A stretch of DNA of 64,000 bases from JACDAN01 sp963721345 (GTDB lineage Bacteria; Actinomycetota; Thermoleophilia; Gaiellales; Gaiellaceae). Positions 8,664-16,061 of the stretch are shown here, one piece after another; within the stretch, counting starts at the first letter, position 1, and each line of letters starts with the position of its first letter. The stretch covers positions 372,001 through 436,000 of the forward strand of contig CAVRIT010000001.1 in NCBI GenBank assembly GCA_963721345.1. Direction: 5' to 3'. The notes below the pieces were generated by a model. The model did no database searches. It was not told the origin of the DNA and worked only from the letters and a program-made list of their open reading frames with translations. Position numbers and translations under genes: made by a program.

Positions 8664-9658
8664 CAGTCCATCCGCTCGCCAGACTTCTCGTCGAACAGGT
8701 GGGCGTCGTCACGCCGGAACACCACGAACACCTCCGCACCCTCGGCCGGCCGGCCCTCCGCGGGGACCCGAGCTAGCAGGCCGCGATCCAGATGGAGGTA
8801 CGCGTCGCTCCCCGTGACCTCGACGAGCTCGACCGTCGCGGGGACGCCGTTCGCGTCGAGCGCGACCGCCTCGGGGCGGATCCCGAGCACGCTGCCTTCG
8901 GGGATCGCGAAAAACGCCTTTGCCGACCCGCGATTCAGGAAGCTCATCGCCGGAGAGCCGAGAAACGCGGCCACGAAGCGGTCCCGCGGCCTGCGGTAGA
9001 GCTCGTCGGGCGTCCCGACCTGGCGCACGCGTCCGGCGTCGAGGACGGCAATCCGGTCGCCGAGGATCTGCGCCTCGACCTGGTCGTGGGTGACGTGGAC
9101 CATGGTTGCGCCGACCTCGCGGTGGAGCCTGCGAAGCTCCGTTCGCATCTCCACGCGGGTTCCGGCGTCGAGGTTCGACAGCGGCTCGTCCAGCAGATAC
9201 GCGTCCGGCTGCCGGACGAGCGCCCTGGCGAGCGCGACGCGCTGTCGTTCTCCTCCGGACAGCTCGTACGGCCGCCGGTCGAGGAGCGCCTGGATCCCGA
9301 CGAGCTCGGCGGCAGTCGCAACCTTCGTGGCAACCTCGCGTTTCGGCTCCTCCCGGACGACGAGGCCGAAGGCGACGTTCTCGCGCACCGTCAGGTGCGG
9401 GAAGAGCGCGTAGCTCTGGAAGACCATCGAGACGTTCCGGCCCGCGGGCCGCACGTCGGTGACGTCCCGCTCGCCGATCCAGACCCGCCCTTCGTCGACG
9501 GCCTCGAGCCCGGCGATGCAGCGGAGCAGGGTGCTCTTGCCGCAGCCGGACGGGCCGACGACGACCAGCAGCTCCCCGCGCCCGACCTCGAGATCGACCC
9601 CGTCGAGGGCGGCCGTTCCGCCGAACTGCTTGCGGATCCCTTCGAGCGCGATCCTCAT
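8660..9658 (-). CDS. ABC transporter ATPase (MalK/UgpC type)
   Basis: A 332-aa ATPase. It has Walker A GPSGCGKST, the signature LSGGERQRVALARAL, Walker B AYLLDEPLSNLD and the switch His in HVTHDQ. A C-terminal beta-rich TOBE domain of about 100 residues (from about residue 235) is typical of sugar importers of the MalK/UgpC class. The start at 9658 (MRIALEGIRKQFGG) was preferred over an upstream ATG because it overlaps the preceding permease stop by 4 nt. It powers uptake with the two flanking permeases. Confidence 0.92.
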   Translation of the reverse strand: MRIALEGIRKQFGGTAALDGVDLEVGRGELLVVVGPSGCGKSTLLRCIAGLEAVDEGRVWIGERDVTDVRPAGRNVSMVFQSYALFPHLTVRENVAFGLVVREEPKREVATKVATAAELVGIQALLDRRPYELSGGERQRVALARALVRQPDAYLLDEPLSNLDAGTRVEMRTELRRLHREVGATMVHVTHDQVEAQILGDRIAVLDAGRVRQVGTPDELYRRPRDRFVAAFLGSPAMSFLNRGSAKAFFAIPEGSVLGIRPEAVALDANGVPATVELVEVTGSDAYLHLDRGLLARVPAEGRPAEGAEVFVVFRRDDAHLFDEKSGERMDW

Positions 9659-10491
9659 CGGCCGAGCCACCCTGCTCCGCGGTCCTCATGGAGGAAGTAG
9701 CGCTGCGCGATCGCGAACGCGAGGACGACCGGGGCCGTCGCCACCACCGCGCCGGCAAGCAGGATCGCGTGGTTCGTCCGGTCGAGCACCGCGAGGGAGC
9801 GAAGCCCCAGCGGCAGCGTGTAGAGATCGGAGTCGAAGAGGTAGATCAGCGGGTCGAGGAAGTTCCCCCAGCAGGCGATGAAGGTGAGCATCCCGACGGC
9901 GACCGTCACCGGCCTGACGAGCGGCATCGCGAGCCACCGCCACATCGCGAACGGGCGCATGCCCTCGAGCGAGGCGGCGTCGAACAACTCGCGCGGCAGT
10001 CGCCGGAAGCTCCAGTAGAACAGGAGGACGTAGAACGGCGAGAAGCCGATCAGCGCCGGGGCCACGAGCGGCGCCCACGAGTCCGTCAGCCCGAGCCAGC
10101 GGAAGAGCGTGAACCGCGGGACGAGTAGCGCCGTCACCGGGACCATCAGCGCAACGAACGAAAGACCGATCAGCAGCGCCCGCGCTCGGCCGGCGAGCAA
10201 CAGCAGGCCGAAACCCGCCCACGACGCGATCAGCACAGCAGCCGGGACGGTGATCAGCGCCACGACGAGCGAATTGACGGTGTGGCGCCCTAGGTCGACG
10301 AGGTCGAAGGCTCGGTCGTAGCTCTCGGTCGACGGCTGGTCGGGAAGCAGCTCCGCCGACCGTGGAGGCGGAGTCCCGGGCTCGCGCAGCGAGCCGCTGA
10401 CCATGAACCAGAGCGGCAGCAGGAAGAGCACGGCGACCGCGAGCGCCACCGGCTGCCTCCAGCCACCGAAGCGCGGCTCCCCCGCCCTCAC
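9655..10491 (-). CDS. ABC sugar transporter permease (MalG/UgpE type)
   Basis: A 278-aa membrane protein with six predicted helices. The EAA loop reads LFDAASLEGMRPFAMWRWLAMP. It is the second CUT1-type permease of the operon, placed between the binding protein (18 nt gap) and the ATPase (4-nt overlap). Together the four genes form a complete importer. Confidence 0.9.
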   Translation of the reverse strand: MRAGEPRFGGWRQPVALAVAVLFLLPLWFMVSGSLREPGTPPPRSAELLPDQPSTESYDRAFDLVDLGRHTVNSLVVALITVPAAVLIASWAGFGLLLLAGRARALLIGLSFVALMVPVTALLVPRFTLFRWLGLTDSWAPLVAPALIGFSPFYVLLFYWSFRRLPRELFDAASLEGMRPFAMWRWLAMPLVRPVTVAVGMLTFIACWGNFLDPLIYLFDSDLYTLPLGLRSLAVLDRTNHAILLAGAVVATAPVVLAFAIAQRYFLHEDRGAGWLGR

Positions 10492-10509
10492 AGCGAAAAA
10501 CCCTCGGTC

Positions 10510-11832
10510 CTAGCGCTCCGCCCGGGCGAAGAGCGGTCGAGTCTTCTCGTCGAGCTCCGCGACGACCTTGTCGACGGGTTGCCCCAGGTACATGCCGTTC
10601 TCGAGGATCCCTTCGCTGACGTCCTCGATCTCGGGCCAGGTCGAGACCGTCGGAACCCGGCGGATCTCCTCGATACCGTCGAGGAAGACCCGCGAGTTGG
10701 CCGGCTTCGCAGTCGGGTCGAGGAAGGCGGCGGACTCCGCGACGGAGCGAAGCGACGGGACGGTCCGTCCGGTGCGCGCCACGACCGGCGCTCCTTTCGG
10801 GCCTAGCGCGAACTCGACGAATCGCCAGGCCGCGTCCTTCTCGTCCGACGCCTTCGTCATGCAGTAGGCGTCCGAGTGGAGGATCCCCGCAGGCTGCTTG
10901 AACACGGGCAGCGAAACGATGTCCCAGTCGAACTTCGCCGCCTCGCGGAAGGTCGGCGTCGACCGGCGGGAGCTCAGCAGCATCGCCAGGCGCCCGTTCG
11001 TGAAGCGGCTCTCGTCGTCCTCCGCCTCGACTTCCTGATCCGAGGGCACGACTCCGATCTGGGTCCGCAGGCCGAAGACGGCGGCGACTGCCTCCATCGC
11101 CTCGGGCGTGTCGAGCGTGAATCGGGTCGGCGCCTCCTCGTCGTCGACCAGGTCGCCCCCGTTCGACCACACGAACGGCGCGATCCGGATGATCGTGGCC
11201 TCGATGCCGAGACCGTAGACAGCGGCCGGCGCGGTGTTCGGCATGGGCAGGTCCGGATCGGCTCCGCGAACCGGAGCCCCTCGCTCGTCCCGTGTCATCT
11301 GCTGGGCCAGCGAGAGGAACTGCTCCCATGGCATCGCGTTCCGGGGCGGCGGAACGCCGTAGCGCTCGAAGAGGTCGCGGTTGTAGTAGACGACGAGGCT
11401 GGAGATGTTCTGTGGCAGGCAGGTGACTTCGCCGTCCCAGCGGAACGCGTCAACCGCCTGCGGGTAGAAGTCGCCGACCTCGAACTCCTCCGACTCCTCC
11501 GCGTACGGCTCCAGCGGCTCGAGCACGCCGCGGGCGGCGAACTGTCCGTAGAAGCGGTAGTTCATCAGGAAGAGGTCGGGCGGGGAGCCGCCCGCGAGGG
11601 ACGTCGCGAGCTTGGCGAGGAGGTCGTCCCGGTCGCTCGCCTCGACGAGCTCGACGTCGATGTCGGGCTCCTCCTTCTCGAACGCGGTGACGAGCGTGCG
11701 GTATGCCTTGATCTCGGGAGGGTCGCCGAAGACGAGGAAACGAATGTTGCCCGAGGCGCTCCCCGAATCGCCGCCGCACGCGCTCAGCATGGGGAGAGCT
11801 AAGAGAGCGACGGCGACTCGGAGCGCGTTCAT
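10510..11832 (-). CDS. extracellular solute-binding lipoprotein of the sugar ABC importer
   Basis: A 440-aa protein starting at 11832 with a lipoprotein signal (RVAVALLALPMLSAC, lipidated Cys in LSAC). A family 1 extracellular binding fold follows: FGDPPEIKAYRTLV near the N-terminus and a CLPQNISSLVVYYN segment. It should be tethered outside the membrane and deliver a sugar-type ligand to the two permeases downstream. The ATG at 11832 rather than an upstream one is supported by the signal peptide and by a promoter ending just before it (11841-11870). Confidence 0.9.
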   Translation of the reverse strand: MNALRVAVALLALPMLSACGGDSGSASGNIRFLVFGDPPEIKAYRTLVTAFEKEEPDIDVELVEASDRDDLLAKLATSLAGGSPPDLFLMNYRFYGQFAARGVLEPLEPYAEESEEFEVGDFYPQAVDAFRWDGEVTCLPQNISSLVVYYNRDLFERYGVPPPRNAMPWEQFLSLAQQMTRDERGAPVRGADPDLPMPNTAPAAVYGLGIEATIIRIAPFVWSNGGDLVDDEEAPTRFTLDTPEAMEAVAAVFGLRTQIGVVPSDQEVEAEDDESRFTNGRLAMLLSSRRSTPTFREAAKFDWDIVSLPVFKQPAGILHSDAYCMTKASDEKDAAWRFVEFALGPKGAPVVARTGRTVPSLRSVAESAAFLDPTAKPANSRVFLDGIEEIRRVPTVSTWPEIEDVSEGILENGMYLGQPVDKVVAELDEKTRPLFARAER

Positions 11833-11840
11833 GGCGCAGA

Positions 11841-11870
11841 GTGATACGGCATCCCCCACCCACCCGTCAA
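11841..11870 (-). promoter_or_regulatory. promoter of the ABC importer operon (TTGACG / TATCAC)
   Basis: On the minus strand TTGACG (11865-11870) and TATCAC (11841-11846) are separated by 18 nt, and the -10 box lies about 8 nt before the ATG at 11832. Two palindromes lie directly upstream. Confidence 0.6.
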
Positions 11871-11881
11871 GAGCCGATTTT

Positions 11882-11897
11882 CCGCTTGTTCAAGCGG
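11882..11897. promoter_or_regulatory. palindrome CCGCTTG-TT-CAAGCGG next to the importer promoter
   Basis: Two 7-bp arms with a 2-nt centre lie 12 nt upstream of the -35 box of the ABC importer operon. This is the size and place of an operator for a LacI-type sugar regulator. Read on the plus strand the arms are followed by six Ts, so it could instead act as an intrinsic terminator for plus-strand transcripts, although no plus-strand gene is nearby. Confidence 0.45.
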
Positions 11898-11908
11898 TTT
11901 TTTCAGCT

Positions 11909-11930
11909 TCCGGCGTGATATCACGCCGGA
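11909..11930. promoter_or_regulatory. 22-bp perfect palindrome centred on GATATC upstream of the importer
   Basis: The 22 bp are perfectly self-complementary (arms TCCGGCGTGAT). It lies 39 nt upstream of the -35 box of the importer operon and 10 nt after the stop of the membrane-anchored ribbon-helix-helix gene. An operator is the most likely reading; a hairpin ending that gene's transcript is possible but lacks a T run. Confidence 0.45.
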
Positions 11931-11939
11931 GTCCCGGCG

Positions 11940-12281
11940 CTATCGGCAGCCGTGCAGCGCCGCGAGGCGCTCGACGGGGGTGACGGCGGCCCCGGGCGCC
12001 GCGCAGGATGCGGCCGAGCTCGAGAGGCGTGGGTACGCCTCGTAGCCGACGGCGAAGAGGCCGCCGAGCCAGAGCGCAGCGGCTGCGGCGACCGCAGGGA
12101 GCCTCAGTCCGGCCGGCACCGCGTGCCGGCGGCGGAACGCACCCCACGGGTCGAGGCTCCGGTCGAGCCGGTGGACGATCTCGGAGTTCAGGCTGCGGCC
12201 CGAGCGGTCGGCCGCCGTGACGAGGCGCGACCTCAGCTCCGGCGGGAGTCTGAGCAGGAACCTGTATGTCTCTTTCGCCAT
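11940..12281 (-). CDS. ribbon-helix-helix protein with a C-terminal membrane helix
   Basis: A 113-aa protein. Residues 1-45 (ETYRFLLRLPPELRSRLVTA...SLNSEIVHRLD) match an Arc/MetJ-type ribbon-helix-helix: a short strand, then two helices with the SLNSEI turn. After a basic linker there is one hydrophobic helix (about residues 63-82) and a short tail with two Cys. Ribbon-helix-helix dimers bind DNA palindromes, so this would be a membrane-tethered DNA-binding protein. Two palindromes lie 10 to 58 nt beyond its 3' end, in front of the sugar importer. Regulation of that importer is a guess. Confidence 0.65.
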   Translation of the reverse strand: MAKETYRFLLRLPPELRSRLVTAADRSGRSLNSEIVHRLDRSLDPWGAFRRRHAVPAGLRLPAVAAAAALWLGGLFAVGYEAYPRLSSSAASCAAPGAAVTPVERLAALHGCR

Positions 12282-12298
12282 CGACCTTCCCCGAGGAT

Positions 12299-12328
12299 GA
12301 GGGAGGCCGCCTCCCAGCGGCCTCCCTC
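12299..12328 (-). terminator. 12-bp hairpin after the beta-propeller gene
   Basis: GAGGGAGGCCGC and its exact complement flank a 6-nt loop, 22 nt after the stop of the 1077-aa gene. There is no T run, so it is a likely but not classic terminator. It also lies just ahead of the ribbon-helix-helix gene. Confidence 0.5.
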
Positions 12329-12349
12329 GCTTCTCTGCTTCAGCGGCGA

Positions 12350-15300
12350 CTAGTCGTCGTCGCCGCCGCCGTCGTCGTCCAGGTGGTGGGTGTCGAGCTC
12401 CCAGACACCCTGGCCGTGTGTCGCGGCGTACAGCTTGCCCTTGCCGCGATACGGAGGCCGCTTCTGATCACGGACGTAGATCAGGTCGGCCACGAGCATC
12501 CGTGGGAGACCCTTGCCGCACTGACGCCAACGGCCGTCGCCCTTGCTGGCGACGCAGCCGTAGTCAGTGCCGGCGTAGATCGTCCCACTGTCGCTCACGG
12601 CGATCGACGTCGCCGGGATGTCGCCCATCCGGTCACGCGGCTCGTTGCCGTCGAGCATCCGGAAGGTCGACGCGTTCGGCACGTAACGGACTTCGAACAC
12701 GTGGCCCGGAGTGGCCGGCGTCTTCGCGTTGAAGCCGCTGAACGTGATCCAGGCGTGGTTCGGGTCCTTCGGGTCGACATAGATCGCCGACGGGAAGCGC
12801 GGCGGTGAGTTCGCCGCCGTCGGGTCGTTGTCGATCCGGTCGAAGACGACCGCTGCCTCAGGGCCACCCGCGTTCTTCGAAACGAACACGCGGCCGCCCG
12901 ACGCCGCGGCCCAGAGCGTCTGGCCGTCCCACGCCGGCTCGACCACGGAGACGTAGTTGTTCGACGCGACCGGCTGGAGCTTGTCGGCGCCGTACGCCGG
13001 CCCCGTCAGGCGTCCGTTCGGACCGGGATCGCCGAGCGGCGTCCAGTCGTCGCAGAGGTCCTTCGCGGGCTCGTACACGCCGTTGTCGTCCACGTCCGCG
13101 TCCCCGTACCAGACGTTGCAGTGCTCACGGTGCGTCTGCTTCGTCAGGATCGGGTTGCGGCCCTGGTTGTCCGAGCGGAACACGTGCTCCCGCGCAGACC
13201 AGAGCCGGTGGGGAACGGTGTGATCGTCGTTCGCCAGCCCGATGAACGCGTTGAACTCGCCGCCGTACAGCACAAAGTGCGTGTCCGACGTCCAGTTCTG
13301 GTCCATCTGGTTCTTCGGGTCGTACTGCACCATCGTCTGACCGACCTGCCAGCCGCTCAGGCGGAAGCACGGATCGCCGACGTCGAAGCCCTGGTGGCCG
13401 CCGTCGGCGATGTTGGTGTTCACCCAGACCTTTTCGCCGCCGCTGCCGCCACCACCATCGTCGTCGTCGTCGTCGTCACCGTGTCCGCCCCCGACACACT
13501 CGCGTGCGCTCGGGAACTCGTCTGTGTCGATGCCGACGCCGAAATCGGGCAGGGCCGGGGAGTCGTAGCGGTTGGTGCCCGATCCGGGGCCGTCACCGCG
13601 TTCCCACGAGCCGTTGTCCTGCGTCCCGCCGACGATGGTCTCGTGGTCGAACGGGCTGTAGTCGATCTGGTAGAAGTGGATGGTGTTGAGGCCCTTGTTG
13701 AGCGACTGCAGCCGCTCGGGGATCCTCGACAGCATCATCTGACAGAAGGTCAGCGCCGAGCCGGTGTAGCCCTTCGGCTGGACGCAGTCCCCCGAGTCGT
13801 CGATGAAGCGACCGTTCGACCGAACGACGCCGCCGTCACCCGCGTCGAAGAACTGTTTCCAGTTCCGCGGGTTGATCGTCAGCGCGTGGTGATCGGGATG
13901 GAGCTCGAACGGGTAGACGTCGTGCGAGTCGTCGTCGGTCATATCCGTGAAGGACACGCCGGCATTGATCGACAGCGCGACGCCGCGGGCGTTGTCACGA
14001 CCGAGCGCCGGGTTGCCCTGGTTCGCACGCGCGCTCGCCGGGCCCCAGTTGTTCTCGTTGTACGCGTTGTCTCCGGACAGGTAGACGATGTCCGGATTCG
14101 CACCCGAATGCGGGAAGTGCGCCGCAGGCACGAACACGTAGTTGTCGTACCAGCACTGGCCGTGGCAGTAGGCCGAGCTGGAGTAGCCGGGCGTGTCGAC
14201 GACCGTGCTCGAGAGGTCGATCCACGTCGCCGCGATCCCCGCAGCCGGAGTGTTCCGGACGGCGTCGTGGCGGCGGAAGCGCGCAGGCGGAGTGCCTGCC
14301 GCCCCGACTCCGACGTACATGCGCGTCTCGCCGCTGGGCAGCTTGACGACGTCGAACTCGGCCCGCTCGTTGTTCACGGTCGGTGCGGCCAGCGGGGCCA
14401 TGATCTGCTCCCACGTGCCCGGCTCGCCGTTCGCTTTCGAACGCCAGATGCCACGCGCGTAGAACGACGCGTAGATCGTGTTCGGATCGACCGGATCGAT
14501 CTTCACGCGCCGCGCCCCACGGGGCGAGCACACGGTCGTGTTGCCCGACACGATGTCGGGATGCGTCCCGGTGCACAAGACCTCGGCGCCCTGGTGGACG
14601 AGCTGCCAGTTACGGCCGCCGTCCAGTGAGCGGAAGAGGCCGAAGTGCGGAGCCCCGGGAACGAGTGCGTCGACACCGGCGCAGCAGACGTTCGAGAGGC
14701 CACGCACAGCCCGTACCGAGGCCGCGAACATCACGTTCGAGTTCCCCGGACGGACTTCGATCGAGCCGACGGAGCGGTTGTAGAAGCTCTCGACACCCAA
14801 GGGGCCGCTCCAGCTTTCGCCGCCGTTCTTCGACTTGTAGATGCCGACTCCGGCCTCGCACCCCGACGAGCACGCATTCGCCTCGCCTGTTCCCACCCAC
14901 AACGTGTTGCTGCGGCGGTCGTTCGGGTCGAGCTCCAGCGAAGAGGTGCTGTTGTGCTCGAATCCCTTCGAGACGTACTTCCACTCGGGGCGGTTGCCAA
15001 GTGCGTTGTTCGTCCGCCAGACGCCGCCGCCGCCGCCAACGGCGATCCAGAGACGGCAGGAGCCGCCGCCGTTGTCGTCGTCGTCGTCGTCGCCGCCGTG
15101 CCCGCTACCGCAGTTCGGGTCGATCACGGTATGCGCGACGCGACCGGCGAAGTCGGGCGTGCCGGCGTTGTACACCGCGCGATCACGATAGGGGTTCGGC
15201 AGCGACTTGGCCCACGTCGGGCCGAGCGGCTTCCAAGCTGCCGCGCCGCCTCCCCACTCGTCTCGCCCATCCATCTCGTCCCAGTCGTTCCCCGACCGTT

Positions 15301-15583
15301 CGATCACGGCGGCGGGGATCGAGTCTCCCGGGGTCACGTGCTTGGTCCACTCGTCGTCGTCAGCGGAGCGCTCGCCCTCCTTGAAGCCGGACGTGCCTCC
15401 GGCGGGGGCGAACTTCGCCGCCTGCGCGAGCTTGGCTGCCATCGCCGGGGCCAGCTCGCCCTCCACGACCGGCGCAGCGCTCGAGCCGGTTGATCTCGTG
15501 AGCAACGCCCCGAACACAGCTCCGAGGATGAGTGCCAACGCGCTGAGGACGATCCCCAGGCGCCGTAGCCTCCTCCTGCTCAA
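12350..15583 (-). CDS. large secreted beta-propeller protein (BNR/Asp-box, VPS10/sialidase-like)
   Basis: A 1077-aa exported protein. The N-terminus has RRRLRRLG followed by a hydrophobic segment (about residues 10-28), a signal peptide or anchor. The body holds repeated blades with Asp-box-like motifs such as SKNGGESW and SLDGGRNW and repeated LWVGTGEA/IYAGTDYG segments, the pattern of photosystem-assembly-factor/xyloglucanase-like propellers. Three poly-Asp/Gly inserts occur: around residues 163-173, near 700-715, and the extreme C-terminus. No catalytic residues can be assigned. The start is TTG with GAGGGGG ahead. It stands alone and is divergent from the next gene. Confidence 0.75.
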   Translation of the reverse strand: MSRRRLRRLGIVLSALALILGAVFGALLTRSTGSSAAPVVEGELAPAMAAKLAQAAKFAPAGGTSGFKEGERSADDDEWTKHVTPGDSIPAAVIERSGNDWDEMDGRDEWGGGAAAWKPLGPTWAKSLPNPYRDRAVYNAGTPDFAGRVAHTVIDPNCGSGHGGDDDDDDNGGGSCRLWIAVGGGGGVWRTNNALGNRPEWKYVSKGFEHNSTSSLELDPNDRRSNTLWVGTGEANACSSGCEAGVGIYKSKNGGESWSGPLGVESFYNRSVGSIEVRPGNSNVMFAASVRAVRGLSNVCCAGVDALVPGAPHFGLFRSLDGGRNWQLVHQGAEVLCTGTHPDIVSGNTTVCSPRGARRVKIDPVDPNTIYASFYARGIWRSKANGEPGTWEQIMAPLAAPTVNNERAEFDVVKLPSGETRMYVGVGAAGTPPARFRRHDAVRNTPAAGIAATWIDLSSTVVDTPGYSSSAYCHGQCWYDNYVFVPAAHFPHSGANPDIVYLSGDNAYNENNWGPASARANQGNPALGRDNARGVALSINAGVSFTDMTDDDSHDVYPFELHPDHHALTINPRNWKQFFDAGDGGVVRSNGRFIDDSGDCVQPKGYTGSALTFCQMMLSRIPERLQSLNKGLNTIHFYQIDYSPFDHETIVGGTQDNGSWERGDGPGSGTNRYDSPALPDFGVGIDTDEFPSARECVGGGHGDDDDDDDGGGGSGGEKVWVNTNIADGGHQGFDVGDPCFRLSGWQVGQTMVQYDPKNQMDQNWTSDTHFVLYGGEFNAFIGLANDDHTVPHRLWSAREHVFRSDNQGRNPILTKQTHREHCNVWYGDADVDDNGVYEPAKDLCDDWTPLGDPGPNGRLTGPAYGADKLQPVASNNYVSVVEPAWDGQTLWAAASGGRVFVSKNAGGPEAAVVFDRIDNDPTAANSPPRFPSAIYVDPKDPNHAWITFSGFNAKTPATPGHVFEVRYVPNASTFRMLDGNEPRDRMGDIPATSIAVSDSGTIYAGTDYGCVASKGDGRWRQCGKGLPRMLVADLIYVRDQKRPPYRGKGKLYAATHGQGVWELDTHHLDDDGGGDDD

Positions 15584-15677
15584 TTGTTCCCCCTCTCTCT
15601 CCCCTTTGAGCCCGCATGGGGAACGCGGGCGCCCTAGCCACTCCGAGATCTAGGGCGCGCTATCCTCCCCCCGACCC

Positions 15678-16061
15678 ATGGCTTTTGTCAAGCGGAAGGT
15701 GATATCAGCCCTAACTGCAACCCTGGTTGTCGGCGCGGCAACAGCGTCCGTCGCGGCCGGATCCGAGGGCGCCGCCAGGCCCTCTCTCAGGGTTGCTTCC
15801 GAAGCACCGGTTGTCCTTTCGGGGCGTGGCTTTCGGGGCGGTGAGCGCGTCACGGTCACGGTCATGGTTCGCGGACGATTCCGGAAGAGCGTGAGCGCCG
15901 GCGACAATGGGCGCTTCAAGATCCGCTTCGCGGGGACAGATGCCGGCTGCGGTCCGCTCTACGCGGTCGCCACGGGGAGCGAGGGCTCCCGCGCAGCACT
16001 GCGCCGGCGTGGGATTCCGGCGCCCTGCGGGACCAAGATCTCGCCACCGCCGACCGGCTAG
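15678..16061 (+). CDS. small secreted protein, beta-rich
   Basis: A 127-aa protein with a signal peptide (KRKVISALTATLVVGAATASVAA). An Ig-like/beta-sandwich stretch follows (LSGRGFRGGERVTVTVMV...GRFKIRF), resembling bacterial domains that modulate cell-surface proteins. Two Cys (in AGCGP and PAPCG) may pair. A TATCCT box lies 11 nt before the ATG. It overlaps the convergent histidine kinase by 4 nt. Function unknown. Confidence 0.65.
   Translation: MAFVKRKVISALTATLVVGAATASVAAGSEGAARPSLRVASEAPVVLSGRGFRGGERVTVTVMVRGRFRKSVSAGDNGRFKIRFAGTDAGCGPLYAVATGSEGSRAALRRRGIPAPCGTKISPPPTG

Noticed and set aside
7735..8739. A longer form of the 50-aa leader-motif gene extending to 8739
   Set aside because: The extension is antisense-like low-quality frame through the permease; the ATG at 7734 is enough.
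13440..13500. GTC/GAC repeats here and at about 15070 considered as microsatellite or CRISPR-like repeat
   Set aside because: They encode the poly-Asp loops of the propeller protein in one continuous frame, with no spacers.
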